NCBI GenBank assembly: GCA_036509075.1
Contig: DATCGG010000079.1
Location: 1 to 21,647 of the forward strand
Origin: JAJKIV01 sp036509075
GTDB lineage: Bacteria > Gemmatimonadota > Gemmatimonadetes > Gemmatimonadales > Gemmatimonadaceae
Direction of reading: 5' to 3'
Length of the DNA stretch: 21,647 bases
Positions 1 to 7,768 of the stretch are shown here, one piece after another. The notes under the pieces were generated by a model that did no database searches, was not told where the DNA came from, and saw only the letters and a list, made by a program, of their open reading frames with translations. Position numbers and translations under genes: made by a program. How positions within the stretch are numbered: position 1 is the first letter of the stretch; the number at the start of each line of letters is the position of its first letter.

Positions 1-1148
1 CCCGTTTCGACCTGCTGCTTCGTGACGCGGGCGCCGTCGCGCTTGAAGACGAACGGCGTCGTCCCATCCACCGCGACCGCCTCGAGCGGCACGTAGAGCG
101 CGTTCTTCACGGTGTTCGTCTCGATCGCGTTCGACGTGGTCATCCCGGGCCGGAGCGTCGTGTCGGGCTGGGCGAGCAGGATCTTCACCTCGAAGACCTT
201 CGAGTCCGCGTTAGGCCGCTGCTCGCCCACATTGGCGACTGCGGTCACCGTGCCGGCCAACTTCTTCGTCGGATCGGAGTCCAGCGACACGGTGACCTTC
301 TGGCCGGCGGCGATTTTCCGGACATCGATCTCGTTCACGTAACTGAGCGACTCCATCTGGCCCAGGTCGGGCAGCGTCGCGACGGTGGGATCCCACGCGT
401 TGACCTGCGAACCGATGCCTTTCTTCTTGCCGTTCCACTCCTTGACGTAGATGACCATTCCCGGCGAAGGGGCCTTGATCGTGAAGTTGCCTAACACTTC
501 CTGCACGATCGTGAGCTTGTTCCGCTGGCGCTGCACGTCGGAGCCGACCTCGGCCATCTTGGCGACCGCCTGCTGGGTCTTGGTCACGTAGTTGGTCTTT
601 GCTTGCGCGAGCGCACGCGTGGCTTTCTCGTAGTCGATCTCGGCCTGACGCTTGATGCTTGGTGACTCGTAGGCCGCCTGCTCCTTGATGAGGCGTTTCT
701 CCTCGAGCGACAGCTCCATCGTCTTCATGTCCTCGCGCGCGGTGGCGAGGTTGAGCGTGGAGTCGAGCTGCGCCTGGGTGAGCTGCGCCTCGGCCTTCTG
801 CAGCGCGAGCGAGATCTCGGCAAGCTTTGCGGCGATGGCGGATCGATCGAGCTCGGCGACCACGTCCCCTTCCTTGACGACGGTGCCTTCGGGAACGAGC
901 GACGAGATCTTGGTCTGCCAGATCTCGGCTTGTTGCATGTTCAGCGGGCCCTGGATCTGCACGAACTTCTTGGCGCGCAGCTCGCCCGCGATGGTCACCA
1001 CGACGTGGAAGTCACCCTTCTTCACGCGCGCGATCACGGCGGAATCGTCCTTCGTGCCAGCAGGAGCGAAGTACCAAGCCGAGACGCCGGTGGCGGCCAC
1101 GATGATGGCGAGCAGGGCGACCCAGCGTGTGCGAGGGATCCGGATCAT
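1..1148 (-). CDS. HlyD/MacA-family efflux periplasmic adaptor subunit (3' end outside window)
   Basis: This is the adaptor that links an inner-membrane ABC or RND exporter to an outer-membrane channel. I translated it by hand from ATG at 1148-1146; 382 codons are visible and the frame runs off the left edge. Residues 9-27 form an N-terminal membrane anchor. The first lipoyl half lies near residues 88-103 (PEGTVVKEGDVVAELD), a long charged helical hairpin follows at about 108-215, and the second lipoyl half (TIKAPSPGMVIYV) lies at 223-235. The beta-barrel region then includes LRPGMTTSNAI near 332-341. This order is typical of the MacA/HlyD family. No good Shine-Dalgarno precedes the ATG, but the anchor begins right after it. 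The partner transporter genes are presumably beyond the left edge. Two copies of the GCCTAAC word lie inside the gene, one using a TTA leucine codon. The substrate cannot be inferred. Confidence 0.9.
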   Translation of the reverse strand, partial: MIRIPRTRWVALLAIIVAATGVSAWYFAPAGTKDDSAVIARVKKGDFHVVVTIAGELRAKKFVQIQGPLNMQQAEIWQTKISSLVPEGTVVKEGDVVAELDRSAIAAKLAEISLALQKAEAQLTQAQLDSTLNLATAREDMKTMELSLEEKRLIKEQAAYESPSIKRQAEIDYEKATRALAQAKTNYVTKTQQAVAKMAEVGSDVQRQRNKLTIVQEVLGNFTIKAPSPGMVIYVKEWNGKKKGIGSQVNAWDPTVATLPDLGQMESLSYVNEIDVRKIAAGQKVTVSLDSDPTKKLAGTVTAVANVGEQRPNADSKVFEVKILLAQPDTTLRPGMTTSNAIETNTVKNALYVPLEAVAVDGTTPFVFKRDGARVTKQQVET

Positions 1149-1247
1149 GGGAGGCTCGACTGCTAGGAGTAGCTGAGCGCCCAGAGCTACGGAGGGCGAA
1201 CTCTGACGATTACGAGAGTCCCAACCGGACGCAAGCTCCGGCATGGG

Positions 1248-1284
1248 ACGAGGCGAACGGCCCGGATAAGGAACGGGCCTCGTC
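1248..1284 (-). promoter_or_regulatory. stem-loop in the leader of the efflux adaptor gene
   Basis: GGCCCG at 1259-1264 pairs perfectly with CGGGCC at 1274-1279 around a 9-nt loop. The flanking GACGA (1248-1252) pairs with TCGTC (1280-1284), leaving a bulge on the left side. It lies about 100 bp upstream of the adaptor start on the strand that would be its leader. It matches no riboswitch class I recognise and has no U-tract, so a regulatory role is only a possibility. Confidence 0.35.
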
Positions 1285-1376
1285 GCGGTGTCGTTGAGAC
1301 ACGAGAGACTGCCAAATGGTTCTCAGGCCTAAATACCGGCCGGGGTCTGATCCCGGGAGGAGACCAGGCTTGGTCT

Positions 1377-1627
1377 GGCATCCAAATCAGCCTGGGAAAC
1401 GGAAACGGCCGGAAACGACTGATCGGCCGGATCGCTCCGAGGCCGGGACGATTCAATTCGCAACGCGCTGATTTGATAGGGGACGGCCCCGGGACGCTCA
1501 TCTCATGCGGCCCGAGGCTGTTCCCAAGAATTCAGGGCTCGTTGCAAGTGGAGTTTTCCTACAAGCGGAGCGATCCGCAGAATCCGTTGTTTCCGGCCGT
1601 TTCCGTTCCCCTTTTTCTGAGTATTGC
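1377..1627. repeat. inverted-repeat element A (MITE/REPIN-like)
   Basis: Two diverged arms of about 115-125 nt face each other. The left arm starts GGCATCC at 1377 and runs to about 1500; the right arm is its reverse complement from about 1627 back to 1501. Both arms contain a nearly identical core (GGAACGGAAACGGCCGGAAAC in the right arm read in reverse, one base different in the left), then GGATCGCTCCG, then GCAACG and a CTGA tract, then GGGAAC or GGGGAC followed by a CCTCGGG-like end. From the core to GCAACG the arms align without gaps. The same arm design recurs at 20483-20728. No transposase and no clear target-site duplication are seen. It lies between two minus-strand genes. Confidence 0.65.
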
Positions 1628-1688
1628 GGTGGCACCGCAGCCGGTCCAAACGGCGACCATCGTGAACGACTGACTTGATTTTCACCAG

Positions 1689-2552
1689 CTAGTTGTTAGG
1701 TAGGAGCCTGATGCTCCCGTCCACGTCGATGCGGTATCGGTATTTCCCCGCGAGCATGAGCTCCGGAATAGCCGGGCGGCGTTGGAGGACGTGAAAGACG
1801 TCCGTGTCCTCGGGGGTATCGCCCGATACCACCGGGTCTCGACTGATCAGCGCGTTCGCAGGGCGGGCGGTTCTCACGCTGTACTCGGTGATCGAGTCGT
1901 GCAGTTGGCGCGCCTCGATGATCACGCGGCCGTCACCGGAGACGCGGCACCGCATGTCACCGCCTCGGGGCCACGATCCGGTTGTCGTTGGCGACGGGTA
2001 GAGGTACACCAGCCACCACGGGCCGTCATCGGCGGGAATCGCTGTCGCGATGTATGGCCGCCCCTCCGGTCGATGGAAGATGGCGATCGATGCTTCGATT
2101 GCCCGCGCGGCGTTCGCGAAGTAGTCGGTATCCGGCTCCGGAGGATCGAATAGGGTCGACGCCCACGTTGCCTGGATACCGGGCGTCGCGATCTCGGCGA
2201 TGCGGTATGCGGCGCCGTCGTCGGACAACGTGCCGGACGCCACTTCCCACCGATCGTCGGAGTGTCGGACGATCAACCTTCGGATGCTGTCGACAGGAAA
2301 TGAAAGCGACGTCATCGCGGCAGCACCGAGCCAGGCGATGCTGTCTCGAACCGCAAGCGCACGCCCTCGCCGCGAAATTGCGGCCAGCGTATCAGTCGAC
2401 GGGGGAATTGCCGGAACTTTCTCGACGACCCGCGTGGTGGGGTTCGAGGGAACTTCCTTAGCCGCCGGGTTCTCCGGTTTGGATTTCTGGGCAACCGCAG
2501 GCTGCCATGCGACCCACGCCAACGCGATTGTCAGCACGCCCTTTCGGACCAC
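1689..2552 (-). CDS. exported protein of unknown function
   Basis: I do not recognise this 287-residue protein. I start it at GTG 2552-2550 because GGAG lies 6 nt upstream and a signal peptide follows directly (VVRKGVLTIALAWVAWQPAVAQ). The frame stays open upstream to ATG 2726, but that extension is arginine-rich and low-complexity and looks non-coding. After the signal comes a proline- and charge-rich linker (about residues 23-55). A mixed domain follows, with tryptophan- and aspartate-rich stretches such as DDGPWWLVYLYPSP. The C-terminus (YRYRIDVDGSIRLLPNN) ends on CCT-AAC-AAC. It carries only a near-miss of the GCCTAACG word (GTTAGGT at 1695-1701). It stands alone between gene-free DNA on the left and a divergently transcribed unit on the right. 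It may be a periplasmic or surface protein; no function is assigned. Confidence 0.6.
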   Translation of the reverse strand: MVRKGVLTIALAWVAWQPAVAQKSKPENPAAKEVPSNPTTRVVEKVPAIPPSTDTLAAISRRGRALAVRDSIAWLGAAAMTSLSFPVDSIRRLIVRHSDDRWEVASGTLSDDGAAYRIAEIATPGIQATWASTLFDPPEPDTDYFANAARAIEASIAIFHRPEGRPYIATAIPADDGPWWLVYLYPSPTTTGSWPRGGDMRCRVSGDGRVIIEARQLHDSITEYSVRTARPANALISRDPVVSGDTPEDTDVFHVLQRRPAIPELMLAGKYRYRIDVDGSIRLLPNN

Positions 2553-2809
2553 AAAAGTCTCCAGGCAATGGCTCCTGGAGACAGACGATTCTCGGCGACG
2601 TGGGGTCGCGCAGCGGTCGGTTCGTCGGAGCCTGTCCGAGCTGGACCGGGACCGTTGTGCGCCCGTTCGTCCTGGCTGCGATCGGCCATCGCTGTGCCCC
2701 TTGTCGGCTGACAGGCGGCGGCGCATCTCTAGCCAGCGTTTCTAATCCCAGGCCCGCGCCATGGCGCGCGCGGCCCGTCGTTCCGACCCGTCACCAACCG
2801 AGCAGCCCG

Positions 2810-3577
2810 ATGCGCTATCGAGTCGTAGCAAGACTGTTGTCGGCCGTCGTTCTCGCGAATGCGACTGCGGTCGCTGGGTACGCTCAAGTGAGCGGCGCCA
2901 CCGTCGGCGCCGCGGCCGGTGCCGCGGCGACGGCCAAGCAGGGCACGCCGAACATGCTGACGTCGGCCGAACGCGCTGGCGGGTGGCGGCTGTTGTTCGA
3001 TGGTACGACCACGAAGGGCTGGCGCGGCTACAAGTCAGACGCCGTGCCTAACGGCTGGCGCGCCGCGAGCGGGACGCTCACGAAGGACGGCAGCGTCGGT
3101 GACATCCTGACCGCCGACCAATTCGGCAACTTCGAGCTCACGCTGGACTGGAAGATCGCGAAGGGCGGTAACGCCGGGATCTTTTACCGCGGGACCGAGG
3201 AGTACGACCACATCTACTGGAGTGCGCCCGAGTATCAGCTGCTCGACGACGCCAACGCCCCCGATGGCAAGAGTCGCCTGACGAGCGCTGCGGCGGCATA
3301 CGCGCTCTACCCATCGCCGTCGGGGATCGTGAAGCCGGCGGGCGAGTGGAACTCGACGCGCATCGTCGTGAACGGCGCGTACGTCGAACATTGGTTGAAC
3401 GGGCAAAAGGTCGTGCAGTACGCGCTATGGAGTCCGGATTGGGAGGCGAAAGTCAAGGCGAGCAAGTTCAAGGACTGGCCGAACTATGGCCGGGCGAAGC
3501 GTGGGTACATCGCCATTCAGGGTGATCACGACGGGGCGCTCGCGCTCCGCAACATCAAGCTCAGGACGCTGCCATGA
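2810..3577 (+). CDS. exported DUF1080 (3-keto-disaccharide hydrolase-like) protein
   Basis: This 255-residue protein starts at ATG 2810. The frame is open upstream to 2507, but that part overlaps the divergent gene and has no export signal. Residues 1-26 form a signal peptide ending near GYAQ. The rest is a DUF1080 (PF06439) concanavalin-like beta-sandwich, with the family hallmarks LFDGTTTKGWRGY (62-74), a GN.GIFYR-type strand (120-127), EYQLLDD (141-147), HWLNGQKV (194-201) and GYIAIQGDHDG (232-242). Characterised relatives hydrolyse 3-keto-glycosides; this activity is assigned by family only. Its stop overlaps the start of the symporter gene (ATGA at 3574-3577), so the two are probably co-transcribed. 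That suggests periplasmic cleavage of a glycoside coupled to uptake of a product. The Shine-Dalgarno is weak (GAGCAG). Confidence 0.85.
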   Translation: MRYRVVARLLSAVVLANATAVAGYAQVSGATVGAAAGAAATAKQGTPNMLTSAERAGGWRLLFDGTTTKGWRGYKSDAVPNGWRAASGTLTKDGSVGDILTADQFGNFELTLDWKIAKGGNAGIFYRGTEEYDHIYWSAPEYQLLDDANAPDGKSRLTSAAAAYALYPSPSGIVKPAGEWNSTRIVVNGAYVEHWLNGQKVVQYALWSPDWEAKVKASKFKDWPNYGRAKRGYIAIQGDHDGALALRNIKLRTLP

Positions 3578-4836
3578 CCACACGGGTGAAGCTCGCGGCC
3601 ATGATGTTCCTGCAGTACTTCGTCTGGGGCGCATGGTTCGTGACGATGGGGACCTACCTCTCGCAGACGTTGAACTTTTCGGCGCAGGAGGTAGGGCTCG
3701 CGTACGGCGCCACCGCGATCGCGGCCGTGGTGTCGCCGTTCTTCGTGGGGATCGTGGCGGATCGATTCTTTGCGACGGAGAAGCTGCTCGCCGTGCTCCA
3801 CATCATCGGCGCGGCGCTGCTCTATCTGGTCTCCACGCAGACGACCTTCGCGACCTTCTACCCGCTGCTCATTCTGTACGCGCTGTGCTACATGCCGACG
3901 CTCAGTCTCACCAACTCCATTTCGTTCCACCACGTCACGGATCCGGCGAAGGAGTTTCCGCTCATCCGCGTGCTTGGCACGATTGGTTGGATCGTCGCCG
4001 GCATCATCATCGGGAAGGTGCTCAAGGCGGACGCGCTCGCGCTTCCCATGCGCGTGGCGGCGGTCGGGTCGCTCTTGTTGGGACTCTATTCGCTCGTGCT
4101 GCCGCATACGCCGCCCAAGGGAGCTGGCACGAAGTTCAGCGCGCGTGACGCGTTAGGCCTCGACGCGCTGCAGCTGCTCAAGCACAAGGACTTCCTGATC
4201 TTCGTCCTTGGCTCGTTCCTCCTCTGCATTCCGCTGCAGTTCTATTACACGTTCGCCAACCCGTTCCTGAACGAGATCGGCGCACCGGAGCCCGCGTTCA
4301 TCCAGACGTTCGGGCAAATGTCCGAAATCGGCTTCATGCTGCTCCTGCCGTTCGCACTCAAGCGGGCGGGCATTCGCGTGATCATGCTGGTGGGCATGTT
4401 GGCCTGGGCGCTCCGCTACTTCGCGTTCAGCCAGGGGAACGCCTCGGATGGCATGTGGCTCATCTACATCGGGATCCTGTTGCACGGCGTCTGTTACGAC
4501 TTCTTCTTCGTGGCCGGTCAGATCTACACCGATGAGCAGGCGGGAGCGCGGATCCGCGCGGCGGCGCAGGGGTTCATCAACTTCGTCACGAACGGCGTGG
4601 GGTATTTCATCGGGGCGTTCGTGTCCGGCACGGTGGTGAACCGGTTCACCACGCCGAATCCGGCGTGTGACGCGGCCGGCGCCGCGGCGCGGACGTGCCT
4701 AACGGTGACGCATGACTGGCGGTCGATCTGGATCGTGCCGTCGGTGGGGGCGCTGATCGTGCTGGTGGTATTCGCGATCTTGTTCCGGCCGAGTGGACAG
4801 CGAATGGCATCATCGGCGGAGCCGGTAAGGGCGTAG
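3574..4836 (+). CDS. MFS transporter, nucleoside:H+ symporter (NupG/XapB-like) family
   Basis: This 420-residue inner-membrane protein has about 12 hydrophobic segments. It matches the NupG-type family point by point as I remember E. coli NupG: an N-terminal FLQYFVWGAWFVTMGTYL, GIVADRFFATEKLL (motif A-like loop, near residues 58-71), YMPTLSLTNSISF, FPLIRVLGTIGWI and LPHTPPKG before the central loop. Classical members import nucleosides with protons. Relatives encoded beside DUF1080 proteins may carry sugars instead, so the substrate is open. Translation is coupled to the upstream gene through an ATGA overlap. Two exact copies of the GCCTAACG word lie in the gene (4151 and 4697, using TTA and CTA codons), and a third sits just after the stop at 4846-4853. 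Confidence 0.87.
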   Translation: MTTRVKLAAMMFLQYFVWGAWFVTMGTYLSQTLNFSAQEVGLAYGATAIAAVVSPFFVGIVADRFFATEKLLAVLHIIGAALLYLVSTQTTFATFYPLLILYALCYMPTLSLTNSISFHHVTDPAKEFPLIRVLGTIGWIVAGIIIGKVLKADALALPMRVAAVGSLLLGLYSLVLPHTPPKGAGTKFSARDALGLDALQLLKHKDFLIFVLGSFLLCIPLQFYYTFANPFLNEIGAPEPAFIQTFGQMSEIGFMLLLPFALKRAGIRVIMLVGMLAWALRYFAFSQGNASDGMWLIYIGILLHGVCYDFFFVAGQIYTDEQAGARIRAAAQGFINFVTNGVGYFIGAFVSGTVVNRFTTPNPACDAAGAAARTCLTVTHDWRSIWIVPSVGALIVLVVFAILFRPSGQRMASSAEPVRA

Positions 4837-4894
4837 GGCGCGCTCGCCTAACGGCTTGGGTCGTGGCACGAGGCGTGTGAGACGCCAGACGGCA

Positions 4895-5001
4895 GAGAAC
4901 TGCAGACGGCAGACAGCAGACGGCAGGTTGCAGAGGGCAGAGGGGCACGTTCCCTCTGCCGTCTGCTATCTGCCCCCTGCCGTCTACCGTCTGCAGTTCT
5001 C
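4895..5001. repeat. heptamer-phased inverted repeat 1 (GCAGACG units)
   Basis: GAGAACT (4895-4901) is followed by six in-phase 7-nt units: GCAGACG, GCAGACA, GCAGACG, GCAGGTT, GCAGAGG, GCAGAGG (4902-4943). After a 9-nt centre the right arm mirrors this: CCTCTGC, CGTCTGC, TATCTGC, CCCCTGC, CGTCTAC, CGTCTGC (4953-4994), then AGTTCTC (4995-5001). The two arms pair with no gap around a single centre at 4948, so a hairpin with about 49-nt arms is possible. Further units spill over both ends (GCCAGACGGCAGA from 4884; CGTCTGCCGTCTGC to 5019). It follows the symporter gene and could end its transcription, but there is no U-tract. Confidence 0.8.
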
Positions 5002-5144
5002 TAACGTCTGCCGTCTGCAGTTTCACTCGGCGTGTACTGTGACAGAGCTTGGAGGCGACACGCGTTTCCTCCGCCGTCTCCTCTTCGTCGCTGAAATACC
5101 CGCGACGCGTCCGCCGCGGGACCGCGAATTCTGCCCTGCGTCAC

Positions 5145-6023
5145 GTGCCCGAAAAGATCTACGTCACATACAACTACCTTCCACAGGACCGCGCCCGCGC
5201 GCAGCAGATGTTCCTCGAAGCGGGCCTCTTGGATGTCGTCGTCGATTCAACATTGTTGAGCGGCTTCCAGAAGCTCTGCCTCCCGAACGAAGACACGGTC
5301 TCGAAGCTCGGCCTCGCGGCACGACTGCAGGCACTGCCCGCGCCCACCGTGCACCGCGTGTTCGAGCCAACCGCACGCGAGCTCTCGGCAGCGCGGCTCC
5401 TGCACATGTTCGTGTGGATTCATCACAGCCACGAAGGTCATCCGCGACCCGGCATGACGTACGACGCATCCGGTGCCTGCCCCTCATGTGGTGACGGTCT
5501 TCGGCAGACGTCACCGCTCATGATCACCGGTAAGGAAATTCCGAAGAGCGGTCTGCTTGGATCGATCGATGACGACGTGCTCGTACACGACTCGCTTGCC
5601 GAGGAGATGTATGCCGCGGGGTTCACGGGGCTCGCGTTCGGCGACGTCGTCGACATGCAGGGACATCAACTGCCATGGCGTCAGCTGCTCATCGAGCATC
5701 CGATGCCGCCGATGATCGCGGCGGCACGCGGGCTCGTGCGGGGCCGTAGCGGCACCGAGGCGCCGTGTCCGACCTGCGGGTGCGACGGGTGGTTCGACGC
5801 GGCGGCCGAGCCGTTCATTCCCGCGTACGTCGGCGAGAGCGTCGTGCGGCTGCCGGACTTCGCGCGCACCGCCGAGCGATTCGGCACGGGGCAATGGGCC
5901 CGGCCGGTGCATGGCAAACGTTCGCTCGCCAGCCGGCGGATCATCGTGCGGCCCGCGGTGTACGCGTTCTTCCGCGCGCGAAAGTTGCGGGGCGTGAGGT
6001 TCACGCCCGTGAGCGTCATGTAG
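5145..6023 (+). CDS. double-CPxCG protein, possibly of the Myxococcus double-CXXCG (SitI6-like) family
   Basis: The start is uncertain. I use GTG 5145 (292 residues) because the sequence becomes protein-like from PEKIYVTYNYLPQ onward; a TTG at 5049 would add 32 basic, low-complexity residues, and neither start has a good Shine-Dalgarno. Two zinc-ribbon-like motifs, CPSCG (112-116) and CPTCG (208-212), lie about 96 residues apart. The C-terminal pattern VVRLPDFARTAERF then RRIIVRPAVYAFFRARKLRGVRFTPV resembles the end of the Myxococcus paralogous double-CXXCG family, as I remember it. One member of that family, SitI6, is an immunity protein against an exchanged toxin. The gene has no signal peptide, no toxin beside it and no copy of the GCCTAACG word, and it is bracketed by heptamer repeats. 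The family assignment is tentative. Confidence 0.6.
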   Translation: MPEKIYVTYNYLPQDRARAQQMFLEAGLLDVVVDSTLLSGFQKLCLPNEDTVSKLGLAARLQALPAPTVHRVFEPTARELSAARLLHMFVWIHHSHEGHPRPGMTYDASGACPSCGDGLRQTSPLMITGKEIPKSGLLGSIDDDVLVHDSLAEEMYAAGFTGLAFGDVVDMQGHQLPWRQLLIEHPMPPMIAAARGLVRGRSGTEAPCPTCGCDGWFDAAAEPFIPAYVGESVVRLPDFARTAERFGTGQWARPVHGKRSLASRRIIVRPAVYAFFRARKLRGVRFTPVSVM

Positions 6024-6037
6024 CCGGGCTTTTCATA

Positions 6038-6151
6038 CTGATGCCCGATTACGAATGACCCGAGACCCATGACCCAAAACCGGCCAAGACATCTCGTAAT
6101 ACATGGCCAGTCTCGAGTCATGGGTCATCAGTCATTGGTTTCAGGCATCAG
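6038..6151. repeat. heptamer-phased inverted repeat 2 (ATGACCC units)
   Basis: The left arm is CTGATGCC, a spacer, then in-phase units ATGACCC, GAGACCC, ATGACCC, AAAACCG (6055-6082). The right arm is GAGTCAT, GGGTCAT, CAGTCAT, TGGTTTC (6115-6142), ending GGCATCAG (6144-6151). Read in reverse, the right arm matches the left with one 1-nt gap, and GGCC tetramers flank the centre. It lies between the double-CPxCG gene and the SIMPL gene, where it could act as a terminator hairpin. The architecture matches the repeat at 4895-5001, but the unit sequence is unrelated. Confidence 0.75.
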
Positions 6152-6234
6152 CTGAACTGCGCGGCACTGTGGGGGCGGCAGGTGTACCATCGGTAGTTAG
6201 GTTTTCTCGTGTTCGCTCCCGATGGAGGACATCC

Positions 6235-6993
6235 ATGCATGCGTCCATTCGCGAAGCCGCTCTGGGCTTCGCTCCTCTTCTCGCCGTTTCTCTCGCCGCA
6301 CTCCCGTTGACCGCTCAGTCTGGAACGCCGGTTCCGCCGACACCGCCCCCGCCAAGCATCTCGACCAGCGCGATTGGTGAGACGTCGGTCGTGCCCGACC
6401 GGGCGATGCTCAGCGTCGCGGTGGAGTCGCAGGGCCAAACAGCAGCAGCTGCCGGCGCCGAGAATGCAAAGCTGCAGTCGCACGTGATCGACGCGGTGAA
6501 AGCAGCGGGCGTGGCAGCCGCGCAGATCCGTACCTCGGGGTACAACGTGTACCCCGAATACGCGCAGGCGAGTGGCAAGGGACCACGAGTCACGGGATAC
6601 CGCGCGCAGAACACGGTGCAGATCGAGATCCGCAATCTCGAATCGGTAGGCAAAGTCATCGACGGCGTGCTCGCCGCCGGCGCGACGAACCTGAGCGCGC
6701 TCAGCCTCTATGCCTCCAACACTGACGCCGCGCGTCGTGAGGCGCTGCAGAAGGCGGTGGCGAAAGCGCGTGCGGACGCGGAAGTCGCCGCCACGGCAGC
6801 CGGTGGGTCGTTAGGCGCGCTAGTCGAGCTCACGACCGAGCCATTCGGCAGCCCGCAGCCCATCACGCTGCAGGGGAGGAGTGGGATGGCGATGGAAGCC
6901 AGGATGGCCGCGCCGACGCCGGTCGAGTCGGGTGAGATAACCGTGACCGCCGTCGTCCACGTCCGCTGGCAGTTCGTGCCCGGCCAGCGGTGA
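6235..6993 (+). CDS. exported SIMPL-domain protein
   Basis: This 252-residue protein begins at ATG 6235, with GGAGG 6 nt upstream; the open frame reaches back to 6103, but that part lies in the repeat. A signal peptide covers about residues 1-28 (MHASIREAALGF to LPLTAQS), followed by a proline-rich linker. The SIMPL domain (PF04402) is shown by ISTSAIGETSVVPDRAMLSV, then GYNVYPEY, GYRAQNTVQIEI and a C-terminal AVVHVRWQF strand. SIMPL proteins (E. coli YggE is one) are periplasmic or outer-membrane associated, and their molecular role is poorly defined. The stop overlaps the cutC start (GTGA at 6990-6993), so the two genes are likely co-transcribed and translationally coupled. One CGTTAGGC word lies at 6809, using a TTA codon. 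Confidence 0.85.
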   Translation: MHASIREAALGFAPLLAVSLAALPLTAQSGTPVPPTPPPPSISTSAIGETSVVPDRAMLSVAVESQGQTAAAAGAENAKLQSHVIDAVKAAGVAAAQIRTSGYNVYPEYAQASGKGPRVTGYRAQNTVQIEIRNLESVGKVIDGVLAAGATNLSALSLYASNTDAARREALQKAVAKARADAEVAATAAGGSLGALVELTTEPFGSPQPITLQGRSGMAMEARMAAPTPVESGEITVTAVVHVRWQFVPGQR

Positions 6994-7745
6994 TCGTCGA
7001 GGCGTGCGTGGACTCCGTCGAGTCCGCGCTGGCGGCCGAGCGCGGAGGCGCGAGGCGGCTCGAGCTGTGCGACGCACTCTTCGACGGGGGAACGACACCG
7101 AGTGCGGGGATGATCGCCGCCTGTCGCGACCGTGTGTCGATCCCGCTGTTCGTGATCATCCGGCCGCGTGGCGGCGGGTTCGTCTACTCGGAGCCCGAGC
7201 TCGATGTCATGCGCCGCGACATTGTGGCCGCTCGCGGACTCGGCGCCGACGGCGTGGTGATCGGCGTGCTGCGCCGCGACGGCCGAGTCGACGAAGACCA
7301 GACGCGGTCACTGGTCGGCGTTGCCGGCGACCTCTCGGTCACGTTTCACCGCGCGTTCGATTTTACACCCGATCCGAGCGCCGCCATGGAGACGCTCATC
7401 TCAGCCGGCATAACGCGGGTCCTGACCTCGGGTGGCGCGTTGACGGCTCGCGAAGGCGTGACAACGCTGGCGTCGCTGGTCAGGCGTGCGGGCGACCGCC
7501 TGGTCGTGATGGCCGGCGGCGGCGTGCGCGAAGAGAATGTGAAGGAGATCGTCGATGGTTCCGGCGTGCGCGAGGTGCACGTCCGGCTCACGCGCCTAAC
7601 GCGCGGCGATGGTCCGCCGCTGCGTACCGGCGTGAAGGTGCGAAAGGCGCTGCCTGACGACGAGGCGGCGTGGGAGGAGACGGACGAAGCTCGGATGCGG
7701 CGCTTCGTCTCGGTCGCGACGAACACCGGCCCGATGATCCTGTAG
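6990..7745 (+). CDS. cutC: CutC family protein
   Basis: This 251-residue TIM-barrel protein of the CutC family (PF03932) starts at GTG 6990 inside the SIMPL stop. Family hallmarks are VEACVDSVESALAAERGGARRLELCDAL (residues about 3-30), GGTTPSAGMI, a FVIIRPRGGGFVYS strand (54-67), GADGVVIGVL, VTFHRAFD (117-124) and VMAGGGVREENV. CutC was named for a role in copper homeostasis, but its biochemical function is still unsettled. The protein has no signal peptide and should be cytoplasmic. The C-terminal tail (DEARMRRFVSVATNTGPMIL) is normal for the family. It is convergent with the DUF937-OmpA gene only 23 bp away, with a GCACGTGC palindrome at 7755-7762 between them. One GCCTAACG word lies at 7594, with a CTA codon. 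Confidence 0.92.
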   Translation: MIVEACVDSVESALAAERGGARRLELCDALFDGGTTPSAGMIAACRDRVSIPLFVIIRPRGGGFVYSEPELDVMRRDIVAARGLGADGVVIGVLRRDGRVDEDQTRSLVGVAGDLSVTFHRAFDFTPDPSAAMETLISAGITRVLTSGGALTAREGVTTLASLVRRAGDRLVVMAGGGVREENVKEIVDGSGVREVHVRLTRLTRGDGPPLRTGVKVRKALPDDEAAWEETDEARMRRFVSVATNTGPMIL

Positions 7746-7768
7746 TCCGACCGAGCACGTGCACTCAG

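Larger units (their letters stand above)
1149..1688. other. gene-free stretch upstream of the efflux adaptor
   Basis: About 540 bp separate two minus-strand genes. Open frames here (for example 1187-1501 minus and 1473-1673 plus) have no recognisable protein features and overlap repeat DNA, so I do not call them. The left part holds a stem-loop at 1248-1284. The right part is occupied by the inverted-repeat element at 1377-1627. Because the adaptor gene reads leftwards, this stretch is also its leader and promoter region; no clear -35/-10 pair could be picked out by eye. Confidence 0.7.

Noticed and set aside
1248..1284. Metal or drug riboswitch for the efflux adaptor
   Set aside because: Only a simple stem-loop is visible; no conserved riboswitch core could be recognised.
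1187..1673. Open frames in the stretch upstream of the efflux adaptor (1187-1501 minus, 1473-1673 plus, 1503-1685 minus)
   Set aside because: They lie over inverted-repeat DNA, are rich in Arg and Pro, and have no domain or signal peptide; they look like chance frames in GC-rich sequence.
4884..5019. CRISPR-like or tandem-repeat reading of the GCAGACG array
   Set aside because: Units are only 7 nt without spacers and the two halves are inverted, so it is not a CRISPR array.
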